A stretch of DNA of 64,000 bases, taken from Hortaea werneckii (taxonomy: Eukaryota; Ascomycota; Dothideomycetes; Mycosphaerellales; Teratosphaeriaceae). Both the position numbers and the translations under genes were made by a program. Position 1 is the first letter of the stretch, and each line of letters opens with the position of its first letter. The DNA lies in assembly GCA_037044905.1 (NCBI GenBank), contig JBAOKB010000152.1, positions 32,501 to 96,500 on the forward strand, read 5' to 3'. The notes beneath the pieces are model-generated. The model was not told where the DNA came from. It made no database searches and worked only from the letters and a program-made list of their open reading frames with translations. Positions 20,770-30,960 of the stretch are shown in pieces.

Positions 20770-23520
20770 ATGCGTATTACAAGAGCTCGTGCAAGGGCCG
20801 AAGGTATCCCATTGGCCACAGAAGAAGAATCTGCAGCGGCTGTGCAAACGAGGAGACGAAAGAATCGACGTCGTCAGCAACACGTTCAGAGGCCTGCAGA
20901 AGCTGCAAATGGCAATGACCAGGCGAACCCAGAGACCTTAACGAGAGACGGCATGCGCAGTAGCCAACCCGAGGCCACAGCCGAACAGGGAGACGCCATT
21001 GAAGAGGAGGATGGCCAACTCGAGGCCACAGCCGAACAGGGGCAAGCAATTGAAGCGGAGGATGGACAGTCATCTAACAGGCAACGCAGCAGAGAATCGG
21101 TTGAACACAATGAAGGAGAGTCCCAGGGGCTCGAGCCAGATGCTCAGAAAGAACATCCTGAAGGTGAAGGCGACGATGGTCAGTCATCTAGTAGAAAACG
21201 CACCAGGGAGTCTGAACAGGGCGATGAAGGAGAGTCTGAAAGGCCAGATGCTCAGAACGGACGTACTGAAGATGAAGGCGAAGATGGTCAACGATCTAGT
21301 CGCAAACGCAGCAGGGAGTCAGGACAGGACGATGAGGGAGAATCCGAGGGGCCAGATGCTCAAAAAGGCCGTATGGAAGAGGGAGGCGAGCGGACCCGGA
21401 CACCAGAGGAAGAGCGTCGGCCTCCATGTGAGGTCCTAGCCGAGAAACTCGCAGCATGGCGGGAGGTAGCAAGAGCCGAAGCCCGAGCCGATTTTGATGC
21501 ACTTCAGGAGGGGCATGAAATGTTCCAAGAGACCGCATTCCTCGCCATCGCCTCAGTGACGGAAGCAATCGCTGCGGCCGGAGGTCCTGCTTTCGCTCTC
21601 GTGGACCCATACCTCACTGGCATACCTGGTTCCGCACAGAGAGTGTTGCGACCACGGCACACGGTATTGTATCCAGCGCATAGAGGCGGTGCACACCGGA
21701 GCGGTGGTGGTCATCTCTCTCTATACATCATCCGAGGCGTGGGTCCTGAAGGAGCTCATAGTGGGAATGCGACTCGATTCCAGGTCGAAGCGCATGACAG
21801 TTTTGGACCTACGCGCAATGCTGCGCTACAAGACGGAGCGTTCGCGACAGTACAACAAACGCTCCAATTTGGTGGATGGACGGGTCTTGAACCCGGTGAC
21901 CCGGCAAATGATGCTCTCTTTCCAAATCAGGTCATCGCGGGCGAAGGCGTTGCGGATCAGCGCGCAGGTTGGAATTGCGGTTATCACACAGTGTTGAACG
22001 CTTGGGCGCACGCGCTGAATTTGCAGACAGTCGCGGCTGGTGTTCGCCTCGGCGGTCGATTCAATGCGGTGTCGGTCGAGATGGTCAATCTTGCCATGCA
22101 GGGTTTCATGGATTCTGCAACGATTGAGGCCTTCTTTCTCTGTTACGGGTACGTGGCTGCTGACCAGAGAGTGCCTTTGAATCGACGTTTTGACCAAACT
22201 CGACCTTTCCGTCGTCTGGAGGAACTGCAGCGATTTCTTGCCGAACAGAGGCTTGAAGAAGACTTACAGAGGCTTGAAGAAGACTTGCAAAGCCGCAGAG
22301 CACGTGGACTGCAGAATGGTGACGAAGAGCATATCCCAGATCTTAATGAGGCATTAAATGTCATTCGAATGGCTGATCTGGGACCAGTCGACTTGGCAGC
22401 GATGGGCATCCACGAGTTCTTGTATGAGTATAGGTCAGCCCGCGATTACCGGAATTCCAACGATCTCTTTGCTGATGACTCTGCCAATGTCGAGCGACAA
22501 CGAAATGCTGGATTGGATGAACAGCAGGCCATCGAAGCTGCCATTGAGGCAAGCTTAGGGAACGCTCTCGGCTCCTCGCAAGCTGTCCGTCCGCCTTCGG
22601 ACGGGCCTGACCATACAGCAAATCAACCGAGACCTTCGTCTGAGCGAGCCGAAAGCGGAGCGCCACAACCGAACACACAAGGGAATTCTAACGGCACTGC
22701 TCAGCCGCACCGCAACGTAGAGAATGACGAGCGAGCAACGAACTCCTTTGAGAACGGCGAGCGTCGACGTGGGAATCTGTCCGCTTCCAGCGAAAGGGAG
22801 AGGCAACGTCTTCGGCGACAACTCGCATGGGAAGGGGTCGCAATTGCTATGGCAGACCTCTCAGCCCTTGACGATGCCTCGCTCGAAAATTTGCGGGGAG
22901 TCCTGGCAACCGGCATCCAAGACGTAGCATCGGAAAGAGCGCGACGGGCTGAGCCGGAATCCAATCAACCTGCCGCATCCCAAGGGGCATCCCAGAGACG
23001 CCGAAGAGCCTCAGGACAAGGCACCCCTCCTTCCTCCAACCAATCCGACTCCGCGGACTCTAACCTGGACGCGACATTGGCACATTTAAGCCAACAGGAC
23101 GGCTGGGCTGCTCGGCTTGATGGCGAACATCGTTTTCGGCGGAGGAGCCGAGGACCTGAAGCCTCACCCCTAGAATCCCGACGTAGAGCCCGTAGGCCGG
23201 GTCAGACCCGAGGCTACCGGTGTCCGGAGAGACCAGGAAGATTGAGGGTTGGAAGAGGAGGCGCAAGGAATCACTCTTCACCTACAAGCGCGGGCCTTGC
23301 TAGTGGCTGGCCGGCCCCACGGTCGGTCCTCCCAGATGATTGGTGGCGGGAGTGGGAGCCAGAAAGAGCAGAAGAGTGGGTGGTCTGGCTTAGGAGAGAG
23401 CTGGAATGGGCCCGGTCGAGGAAGCCGCCTAGAAGAAGGGCAGATGGGGCGAGGGCACATCCATCCGAAGGGGACCCTTTGTTGAGGCGGGAATACATGG
23501 AGACCAGCAGCCCTGAATGA
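20770..23520 (+). CDS. Ulp1-like (C48-type) cysteine peptidase with acidic repeats and UIM-like helix, 916 aa
   Basis: Starts at the ATG at 20770. The N-terminal 220 residues are charged and repetitive: two EATAEQG units, then three units of 36 to 38 residues starting at about 98, 136 and 172, each carrying GQSS-type and RSRES-type motifs. The folded core has a Ulp1 order of catalytic residues: His315 (GGHLSLYII), Asp343 (AHDSFG), Gln397 and Cys403 (DQRAGWNCGYH). The Gln lies exactly six residues before the Cys, as in Ulp1. Residues 583 to 596 (DEQQAIEAAIEASL) fit a ubiquitin-interacting motif. The C-terminus is Arg-rich and disordered. Likely a SUMO- or ubiquitin-directed peptidase; substrate unknown. 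Yeast-like Ulp1 alternatives lack these repeats. Confidence 0.72.
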   Translation: MRITRARARAEGIPLATEEESAAAVQTRRRKNRRRQQHVQRPAEAANGNDQANPETLTRDGMRSSQPEATAEQGDAIEEEDGQLEATAEQGQAIEAEDGQSSNRQRSRESVEHNEGESQGLEPDAQKEHPEGEGDDGQSSSRKRTRESEQGDEGESERPDAQNGRTEDEGEDGQRSSRKRSRESGQDDEGESEGPDAQKGRMEEGGERTRTPEEERRPPCEVLAEKLAAWREVARAEARADFDALQEGHEMFQETAFLAIASVTEAIAAAGGPAFALVDPYLTGIPGSAQRVLRPRHTVLYPAHRGGAHRSGGGHLSLYIIRGVGPEGAHSGNATRFQVEAHDSFGPTRNAALQDGAFATVQQTLQFGGWTGLEPGDPANDALFPNQVIAGEGVADQRAGWNCGYHTVLNAWAHALNLQTVAAGVRLGGRFNAVSVEMVNLAMQGFMDSATIEAFFLCYGYVAADQRVPLNRRFDQTRPFRRLEELQRFLAEQRLEEDLQRLEEDLQSRRARGLQNGDEEHIPDLNEALNVIRMADLGPVDLAAMGIHEFLYEYRSARDYRNSNDLFADDSANVERQRNAGLDEQQAIEAAIEASLGNALGSSQAVRPPSDGPDHTANQPRPSSERAESGAPQPNTQGNSNGTAQPHRNVENDERATNSFENGERRRGNLSASSERERQRLRRQLAWEGVAIAMADLSALDDASLENLRGVLATGIQDVASERARRAEPESNQPAASQGASQRRRRASGQGTPPSSNQSDSADSNLDATLAHLSQQDGWAARLDGEHRFRRRSRGPEASPLESRRRARRPGQTRGYRCPERPGRLRVGRGGARNHSSPTSAGLASGWPAPRSVLPDDWWREWEPERAEEWVVWLRRELEWARSRKPPRRRADGARAHPSEGDPLLRREYMETSSPE
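21061..21393 (+). repeat. Three tandem repeats of about 108-114 bp in the Ulp1-like gene
   Basis: Units begin at 21061, 21175 and 21283 (GATGG-CAG/CAA...). Each encodes a serine/arginine patch, then an acidic stretch and PDAQ. Divergence between units shows they are not very recent. Confidence 0.85.
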
Positions 23521-23773
23521 TGATAGTTAGTGGCGAGGTCGTTCCATTTGACTGGACGGTTGAAGGACCGTCGTCGAGATTGATGTTCAGAGGTTGATGT
23601 TCCGCCTCCCGCCTCCCGCCTCTGCAGCCAAGAGATGTCGGCCATCGGCGTCGGCGGTCGGCGACGGCAATACCCGCCGAGCCGCAAGCCTCGAATCCTC
23701 AATCTCGAACTTTTTTCGCGACTTGAGAACGAAATCTTGATCTTCTGGTCTGTCCACCCACACCGACTTCACG

Positions 23774-25248
23774 ATGCCGTCCGACAAGAAGACGAAAGCC
23801 GTAAAAGGCCACGATGAGAAGATCCCCGCCAAACTCTGGCAACCTGCCAACTCGGACACCCCGGCGCCGCGACTCCTCGATGTCCTCTCGCAGTGCGCTC
23901 ACTTCTTCGATCAGCTCGGCTACACGAAGACATTGACCGCACTGCTCGATGAAGCCAAGAACAATGGCTTCCGTGTGAATGTCAGCGAATGGGACCGCGG
24001 ATGTCGGGAGGAGCATGCTGCGCCGCTGCTGGAGCTGTGGGAGGAGTGGTACCGCCGGAACGATGGATTCCCAGTCGTGCCAGGCGATGAGCAGGTGATG
24101 GAAGAGGCGAAGGCGGAGAAGAAGGAGAAGAAGGGCAAGAAGAGCAAGAAGGAGGAGAGCAGTAACGATAGCAGCAGCAGCAGCAGCAGCAGCAGCAGTG
24201 AAAGCGACAGCGACAGCGAAAGCAGCAGCGATGAGGACGAGACCGAGGGACACAAGGCCGGTGCGGTGGAAGATGAGGCCGAGAGTACCAGCGATGACTC
24301 CAGCGATGCTTCCAGCGACAGCGGCAGCAGCGATAGCGAGGCTGAGAAGGCCAAGCCCGGCCAGAAGAGGAAGAGGGCGGCGACTCCATCCTCTTCTGAA
24401 GATGAATCGAGCGAGAGCGACAGCAGCAGCGACAGCGATTCTTCAAGCGACGAGAGCGATGCTCGGCCGACCAAGAGGTCCAAAGTCCAATCCAAGGCTA
24501 AGGATGACGACAGCAGCGATGCTTCATCTTCCTCGGACTCGGACTCGGACTCGGACAGCGACGATGATGACAAGGCCGGCGGTGTAGATGTAGACATGAA
24601 GGACGCCGAATCATCCTCCGCATCCTCGGACTCCGACAGCGATAGCTCCGACTCCGACAGCAGCAGCTCGAGCGATAGCGACTCCTCCTCTTCACCTCCA
24701 CCGAAGAAGCAGAAGGGCAGCAAGAAGGTCAAGGAGGAATCTGCAGGCAGCGCCGCCAGCAGCGCAACTCTGGACAACGAGTCCGACCCCGCTCCCCCCA
24801 AGAAGTCCAAGAAGGAGAAGAAGGCCGAACCGAAGTCGGCGGAAATCAAAGACGAGATCCTCGCGCCCGCCGCGGCCGTTGAAGGCGAGCCCAACACCTC
24901 CGGCATCCACCCGGACCGCCTGAGACAGATGCCGGCCTCGAACGAGACGGTCAAGCAGCTGAAGAAGCAGAACGTCCCCTTCAGCCGCATCCCCGCCGAC
25001 ACGAAAGTGGACCCGCGCTTCTCCAGCAACGACTACGTCCCGTACGACTATGCCAACCGCGCGTACCAGGACCTGATCGTCACCAAGGGGAAGGGCTTCA
25101 CGAAGGAGAAGAACAAGAAGAAGAGAGGTAAGTGACGACGCCGTGCGTCTAGTTATTGGTGGTGACGTTTGCTTACAATATCTTTACAGGTAGCTACAGA
25201 GGCGGCGCCATCGACTTGGCCCCCAAGGGCATCAAATTTGACGATTAG
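23774..25248 (+). CDS. SRP40: SRP40/Nopp140-type nucleolar phosphoprotein, 470 aa
   Basis: Exons 23774-25127 and 25190-25248. The 62-nt intron (GTAAGT ... TTTACAG) splits a Gly codon and joins KKKRG to SYRGGAIDLAPKGIKFDD, completing the family's C-terminal domain. A LisH-like helix pair lies at residues 33 to 62 (LLDVLSQCAHFFDQLGY). The middle alternates Ser/Glu/Asp runs with Lys-rich blocks, as in Nopp140, where CK2 phosphorylates the serines. The SRP40 C-terminal domain (FSRIPADTKVDPRF ... YANRAYQDLIVTKGKGF) is complete. The family acts as a nucleolar chaperone of snoRNPs and in rRNA maturation. The mirror-image Leu/Ser frame on the other strand is a shadow. Confidence 0.93.
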
Positions 25249-25924
25249 ATCGAAGAGCACAAGGACGAGGGGGTGCGACGTCGAGGGGGAGTCTCGGTCA
25301 AAAAGCGTGTATAATCATTTCGGTCACTGGCGCTATTCTCGCCAATTATTCTTTTGTAAAGCAGGCTTAAGATAGACAGGCGGGTGTTTCCTTGTAACAT
25401 GATACCCTTGCAGACTTCTTTTCTTCATCCTTCACTCTCCGCCTTCCCGTCGACTCATCGTCCATGAGTTGGGGCATGGTCTGTTTGCTGCTGCTCGGAG
25501 CGAGTGGCAAACATATACTTTGGCACATGTGGGAGTGTGAGAAGCTTGTGATGATCGGGTGCTTCCTGAGTGAAGACTGCGACATCCGTTGTCCCATGGA
25601 TCGTTGCAAAGACGGTCGATCTGGCGACTGCCAACTTGTCATGTCATCAGCCATGAGCCAAGGGATGCCGCGTTTGCTTCATGCAGTGATTGATAGTGGC
25701 GTCGCTGTATAGACGTCGGGGTTGACCACCTTCACCGATCTCCCCGTTGAGTGATCACTCTTGATCCATAGTGAACGTTCTTGTCGCTATGCAGTGATGC
25801 GCATAGTATATCTTGCTTGCACCGGCTCTTCTGAGCATCTTTACAATTATCCAGGTCATCACGTATATCGTTGTGCTTACGTACTTCTCCAGACACAACT
25901 TCTGACTTTTGCGATATCGCAAGG
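25249..25924. other. Intergenic region
   Basis: Holds the 3' end of the SRP40-like gene and the leader of the next gene. Short frames only. Confidence 0.5.
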
Positions 25925-27175
25925 ATGGGCAAGAAAGACAAAGGTAAAAAAGCTAATAGTCAAGCCTCACTCGGATTGCAACAGCCTGATGCCACCCAAC
26001 AACCAGGCGCTTACCGCCCACCTCAAAGTACAAGCGGCACAGGCTATGGTCAACAGTATAGCTATCCACCTCAGCTCCAAGGTCAGGCTCAGAGCCAAGA
26101 TCATTGGCCTACCGTACAAAACCAAGGTCTGCCACCGCAACAATGGCAGGGAGATCCACAGAACGGCGAATCGAGCAACTACGTGCAGCAACAGACAACG
26201 ACAACCACGCATGTAAGTCGCCATGTGCAGCACATCGCCAGTCGCAGGCAACCTCGGGGTCTTCAAGAACAGCAACAGCAGCAACCCTTCCAACCTGCGC
26301 GGCCGTCTCCTATTCAGCAGCCGCAGCAGCCACTGCTTGCAGCACGACAGCAGAACACAATCGACTACGAATCCCTCCGAGTCGCTATGCCTACTCCGCA
26401 AGCACCAACGCCGGCACCCGCACATAGGGATCGATATGCGCTGCAGCAACCTGAGACCCAACCGTCGCCAGCTCCACGACGGGATATCTCCGACTTGGAC
26501 TCACTCAGGATTGACACGCCTGCTCCGCGACTCTCGAGATCCGCTCGACACAACCGTCAGCAGACGACCAGGACGACCACTACCATCACCGAGAGTTATG
26601 AAGGTCAGCATGACGGTGGCGAAACACGTCGTCAGGCCGAAGCCGAAGGCCCAGCGGCAGTAGAGCGGTACGAAAGAATAGTAGCGGATGTCCTTGTCTC
26701 CTCAGGCAGTTGCCCACTGGGTGTGCACTGGATGAACATGCGGGGCGGCTATATCTGCGCGGCCGGTACGCACTGGATTTCGCACCAGGCCATTGATGAC
26801 TACCTAGGCGGACGGGATGTGGTCCCTCGCGTAGAGTCAGTCAACGAGCCCCCTCAAATCGCAGGACTGACTCATCCGTATGCTTCTGTACATCCTCCTA
26901 GGGACTTCGGTTTGGCGGGTATGGGCCCATACATGGCTCATTTTCGTTACATGCAGCTTCTGGCTGCTCACGGCGCGCACGCGCGCATTGTTCGCGCAGG
27001 TTCCCGCCGTCGCGGACGAGAGGTTGAAGCTTTTGGGGAGAAGCCGTGTGAGTGTGTGCGAATCTTGCGGATGCGGGTGGTTGAATCGTCGGAGGATAAT
27101 CCCCAAGACGTGTCGAGGGTCAGGAATCCGACGTATGCGTCCAGTGGCCATTTCCAAGTGGGCCTGCCACAGTGA
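25925..27175 (+). CDS. Gln/Pro-rich hypothetical protein, 416 aa
   Basis: Starts at the ATG at 25925 (MGKKDKGKKANSQ). The first 230 residues are disordered and rich in Gln, Pro and Thr. A folded C-terminal part includes ERYERIVADVLVSSGSCPLGVHWM, GGYICAAGTHWISHQAIDDYL and FGLAGMGPYM. The GYxCxxGxH pattern gives a compact Cys/His-containing unit, but I cannot name it. Two features make the 3' end uncertain: a GTATGG donor and CGCAG acceptor (about 26915-27000) would remove an in-frame segment, and a plus-one frame carries a Cys cluster. Function unknown. Confidence 0.65.
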   Translation: MGKKDKGKKANSQASLGLQQPDATQQPGAYRPPQSTSGTGYGQQYSYPPQLQGQAQSQDHWPTVQNQGLPPQQWQGDPQNGESSNYVQQQTTTTTHVSRHVQHIASRRQPRGLQEQQQQQPFQPARPSPIQQPQQPLLAARQQNTIDYESLRVAMPTPQAPTPAPAHRDRYALQQPETQPSPAPRRDISDLDSLRIDTPAPRLSRSARHNRQQTTRTTTTITESYEGQHDGGETRRQAEAEGPAAVERYERIVADVLVSSGSCPLGVHWMNMRGGYICAAGTHWISHQAIDDYLGGRDVVPRVESVNEPPQIAGLTHPYASVHPPRDFGLAGMGPYMAHFRYMQLLAAHGAHARIVRAGSRRRGREVEAFGEKPCECVRILRMRVVESSEDNPQDVSRVRNPTYASSGHFQVGLPQ

Positions 27176-28033
27176 GACTGCAAATGTTAAGTTGGAAAGA
27201 TGTTCACGATGGGGACTTTGGGAAAGATTGCTTGACCGAGGTAATAGGGCGACTCTCAATCTCTTTCTGTTTCTGATTGAAGTAGCCACAATATATCGAC
27301 AATTTGCAAGTTCCGTTCACATGGCGAGCATCCTGTAGGCTCACCAAGCATTCAGACAACCTTTATCAGACCTGCGAGTGAGAACAAAGACAGTTTGACA
27401 GAGCTGGTAAACAAAACCCGTCTTGAGACCCGAAGAAATTTCCGCGACATAGTGGGTCCATTAACCCGAACGGGAAGGAACGAGCTCAAAGCACGAAGGC
27501 CGGCAAGACTTCGGCAAGCCCGGAAACCAAAGTATATAAGTTGCGCATGCAGTACACCAGTCAACGAAAGACCCCAGTTGGCAGAGAGCACACCCTAGGT
27601 TGAGGACCGCGGTGCTGACGAGCACTCCCTAGGTGGAGTATCGCGGTACTTGCGAGTACCGCGGTAACTTTGGAACCTAGTAGGGTGATGCAGAAATACG
27701 CAAAAAGGCAAACAAGCGAATGCTCCAGGAGGGGGGTCAAGAGAGCAGGATGTTTCCTCACCCGCGGCCCAGGAGGTGGTAGGGTTTCTTTTGCCATTTG
27801 GTTAAGTTTTTCCTTTTTGGGTTATTTTGATTGATCTGTCTGCCCACCCCCCTGTGGGTCGAACTCCTATCTTATCTTTTTTGCTCCCCCGACAGGTCAC
27901 GAGACTCGCGGGCGCGCCGCGAGGCACGGCAGCAAGATGATCCAAAGCCGATGGCGACGACGTCATTCGAGTACGTGCATGACCAGCTTGTAACTCGTCC
28001 GTCTTCCCACTGACCTCGCAGTGTTCGATCCAA
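27176..28033. other. Intergenic region with hairpin-forming repeats
   Basis: Mostly featureless apart from the paired hairpins at 27594-27665 and a T-rich stretch at 27785-27830. Short open frames here look like chance. Confidence 0.5.
27594..27665. repeat. Two imperfect tandem units, each a CCTAGG-type box plus hairpin
   Basis: The first unit reads CCTAGGTTGAGG, then GGTGCT-GACG-AGCACT. The second reads CCTAGGTGGAG, then a stronger hairpin with 9-bp arms at 27642-27650 and 27655-27663 around a TGCG loop. A CCTAG follows at about 27676. It could be a decayed small mobile element or a regulatory array. Confidence 0.7.
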
Positions 28034-28797
28034 TCAACAAAGTCCGGTAGGATCCCGAGGGTCAAACAAAGTCAGCCTCCATCGCCGCTCAAGCTGCCTT
28101 CCTACAGCATAGAAGTACACTCCATGCCCTTCGTCCATTCGCCCTCCCAGCACAAGATCCCGATGTCCAGCAACGCCGCAGTGAACGTAGAAGTACGCAT
28201 GCAGCATCTCATGCACGACGGTGCCTATCAGCTGCGTACGCGGGACCTTTCGCCAATCGACGTCGATGTTGATCCGGATCCGGATACGTGGGATGGTCCA
28301 ATTAGTCGGGGCCATGGTGATACCAAGAAGGGTCTCATATGGACGGCACAGTCCAACCCGACGACAAGTCTCCCACCGCATGTTCACGCGGCGCTTGAGG
28401 TCGCCGTGGAAGATGAGGATGTCGAGATCGTTGAACATTTTGATTGGAAGATCGAGCGAGCCGTAAGGAGCGGACATGGCTTCAATATAACGTCGAAGTG
28501 CGGCTTGCCGGGCTGGTGATGACTCTTCGCCTTGGTGCCTGCTGATCAGTCGGTGGTAAGCATCGTGCATACTGAGGAATGGCGGTAGATGGCGGTAGGC
28601 AGGATGCTGAGGGCCGATGCTACTATCTTGCAGTATTTGTAACTCTGACTCAGAGATGTCCTATCAGCGAAGTTAGGTGATGATATTTGGTGGAAAGTGA
28701 TCCACATCCTTACGTAGGGAAGACCAGAGTCCGCATGAGCTCGGAAAGCGTCGCTGATTTGGCTATCAGGGAAGTGTTCAACGATGTCGTTATCCAT
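28034..28797 (-). CDS. SprT-like zinc metallopeptidase domain protein, 218 aa, two exons
   Basis: Exons (minus) 28797-28714 and 28606-28034. The 107-nt intron starts GTAAGG and ends CCTCAG, joining SGLPY to HPAYRHLPPF in phase 0. If the upstream exon is wrong, the protein would begin at the ATG at 28570. The zinc site HEMLH (His160, Glu161, His164) with a third ligand in DEGHG (about His189) is the SprT/SPRTN pattern, where such peptidases cut proteins cross-linked to DNA. There is no zinc ribbon, PIP box or p97 motif, so this is a minimal, domain-only member common in filamentous fungi. Activity is inferred. Confidence 0.75.
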
Positions 28798-28970
28798 ATT
28801 GATTGATGCGCAAAGTCCCGAAACAACGGAAAGGCCTTCAAAGAACGTGCTGAGACTGCAAGCTTGCTGGTAGTCCCCAGGAGAATTCAACTTCGGCACT
28901 GATGGCTTTCACAGCTAGCCATCAACAATCGCATCTTTGATACCGCCATGATAGTCATGCAGTGAATAGA

Positions 28971-30596
28971 TCAGATCAGCTTGCGACATTCGTCATGCTT
29001 ATCTTGCTTCCACTGTTCATAGCTGAAGCCCACATCCTCCAAACTGCGCTTACAGTGCCTCTCCTCCCCACAGCTTTGGAAAGCCTTCTTGATAGCCGGG
29101 AATCGCTCTCGTGTCCAGTACGCCTTTTCATCCCAGAAGGGAGGTTCTTTCCCAATCGAAGCAGAACTTGCTTTATGATCGCCGTTCGCCAGACCATTGA
29201 CTTTTCCATTCGCGGAGGTAGACTTGTCTGCGCTCAACGCCCAGTCATGACACATATTGATGTAGTCGGCATCCATCGGGAACTTCAGGACATGGAACAT
29301 TCTGCCGTCACCCATGTCCTTCTCGACTTGCCTCTCCCATTCCTTCATCTCCGCTTCCATCGGAAGAGCCAGGCGTCCAGAGAAGACACGGGCGATGACC
29401 GAACATTGCGCTTCTGCCATAGGGAACGGGATAACTTTCTGGTTGAGGACCGGGAAGGCCAGACTTGAGTGACGCTGATAAAAGATATGCTGATAGATAT
29501 TTTCGGTCCTCTCGCCAGTCGTGATAAGTGGCGGCTGTAGACTATCCAGGAAAGGGAATGAATAGAAATAGCCGGTGCAATAGAGTACAGCATCGACATC
29601 TTCCTCGACGCTACCATCCTCAAAACGAACACTACGGCTTTCTGACAGGAATTCTGCGATCGGCGGCTTATCGACTTTCGTTTCCGTCGGATCATTCGAG
29701 AGGTACGATTCGGACTTGGATGACAGGAGCAGGGGATGTTGACAGACCTGTTCGATCTGGGCGCCGATATCTATCCCGGATGCAGAATTACCCACAACAA
29801 TGACTTTCTTACCTGCATAATGTTCCGGCTTGCGATAGAACTTGGAATGCGTGATACGTCCGGGGTGCGCACGGCTCCACTCCTCGATCCCCGGCACTTC
29901 CGGAATGTACGGAATATTGAAGTGACCGGACGCGACAATCACAGCGTCAAAAACCTCCTCGTTCTGATCTCCTCTGCCATCGCGGCTCACAGCTTGCGTT
30001 TTCACCGACCATCGCTCGTCGTCCCTGAGCCGCACATCTAAGACTTGAGTGCTGAAATGTATGATGTGCCGCACATCCTGGGCATATCGTTCGATATATT
30101 CCAGCACTTCCTCGTGCTTGGGGAAGAGTTGACAGTCTTCAGGCCAAGGGAGGTCCGAGAAGCCCATCAGCCCTCGCGGGATATTCGTCTCTAGCCGATC
30201 ATACAGTGGCGTCATGAAAGCGGCTGTTTCCTTCCCCTGCTGTCCCAATATCTTGCTGGCATTGCTGTTCTGCCAGATAGGCTCATCTTTGCCGGCGTGG
30301 GGATTGGTCTGCGGGACGGCCAAATCTTTAGGAGGTTCATCCGAGGGAAGCGGTACATAATTCCAGATCCCACCCACGTTCGACCGCTGCTCATAGATCG
30401 TCACTCGTGAAAATGCCTGCTCGGCGAGGAGGTACTTCGCTGCGGCCAGCCCACTCGGTCCTGCGCCGATGATGCATACGCTGTCAGCTTTGAAGCGTCT
30501 CTCGGCCGGCAAGGAACCCATGCTGAAGCAACGAAAGTTCGTGACACCAAGACACAGACGACGAGGAAAGATACTTAGCCGTGTGATGGGATGCAT
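28971..30596 (-). CDS. Flavin-containing monooxygenase, 541 aa
   Basis: One exon from the ATG at 30596; a second ATG at residue 26 (MGSLPAERRF) is an alternative if the first 25 residues are leader. The FAD site GAGPSG lies at 44-49, the FMO fingerprint appears as PGRITHSKFY, the NADPH site as VVGNSASG, and the late motif as DAVLYCTGYFYSFPFL. These define a class B flavoprotein monooxygenase that oxidises soft nucleophiles (N or S). The N-terminus is basic and hydrophobic, so mitochondrial or membrane targeting is possible. It is transcribed away from the sulfotransferase-like gene with 364 bp between starts. Confidence 0.92.
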   Translation of the reverse strand: MHPITRLSIFPRRLCLGVTNFRCFSMGSLPAERRFKADSVCIIGAGPSGLAAAKYLLAEQAFSRVTIYEQRSNVGGIWNYVPLPSDEPPKDLAVPQTNPHAGKDEPIWQNSNASKILGQQGKETAAFMTPLYDRLETNIPRGLMGFSDLPWPEDCQLFPKHEEVLEYIERYAQDVRHIIHFSTQVLDVRLRDDERWSVKTQAVSRDGRGDQNEEVFDAVIVASGHFNIPYIPEVPGIEEWSRAHPGRITHSKFYRKPEHYAGKKVIVVGNSASGIDIGAQIEQVCQHPLLLSSKSESYLSNDPTETKVDKPPIAEFLSESRSVRFEDGSVEEDVDAVLYCTGYFYSFPFLDSLQPPLITTGERTENIYQHIFYQRHSSLAFPVLNQKVIPFPMAEAQCSVIARVFSGRLALPMEAEMKEWERQVEKDMGDGRMFHVLKFPMDADYINMCHDWALSADKSTSANGKVNGLANGDHKASSASIGKEPPFWDEKAYWTRERFPAIKKAFQSCGEERHCKRSLEDVGFSYEQWKQDKHDECRKLI

Positions 30597-30960
30597 ACAG
30601 ACCTGCGTAGGTCGACCATGAAAGCAGAATGTTATCGCTGGATGATGTCAGGGAGTGAAGTTCACCATCGTCTCGTCTTGGCGGGCCCTCGGGCCGAGAG
30701 ACAGCTTACATACTGAACCCTACAGCATCCTGTAACCGCTGCGGTGGTCTGCAGCTCTCACATGCAGTCGATAGTGTCAGTCCCGCATCTGCAGCTTATC
30801 GAACAACCAACAAGGTTCAGCTGGCGTGCTGTAGCAGACCCGTTCATAGATCTACATACCAATATCACCGTCAACCACAAAACATCCTTAGCACTCACCC
30901 TTCTCAATCGTCTCCCCTCCCAAGCTCCACCTATCCCCCATCACCACCTATCCCAGGAAA
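30597..30960. promoter_or_regulatory. Divergent promoter between monooxygenase and sulfotransferase-like gene
   Basis: A 364-bp gap separates two outward-facing start codons. The side toward 30961 is CT-rich (CCACCTATCCCAGGAAA just before the ATG), as is common in fungal leaders. Shared control is inferred from the arrangement only. Confidence 0.45.

Noticed and set aside
23920..25029. 369-codon Leu/Ser-rich minus-strand frame
   Set aside because: It is the mirror of the Ser/Asp/Glu runs in the SRP40-like gene; alternating AGC/GAC codons leave the other strand open.
27990..28050. GTTCGATCC near 28022 as a possible tRNA B box
   Set aside because: No matching A box, acceptor stem or anticodon arm could be folded around it.
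27802..28065. Minus-strand frame starting in the SprT-like gene's 3' end
   Set aside because: It overlaps the end of the SprT-like gene in another frame and shows no recognisable protein features.
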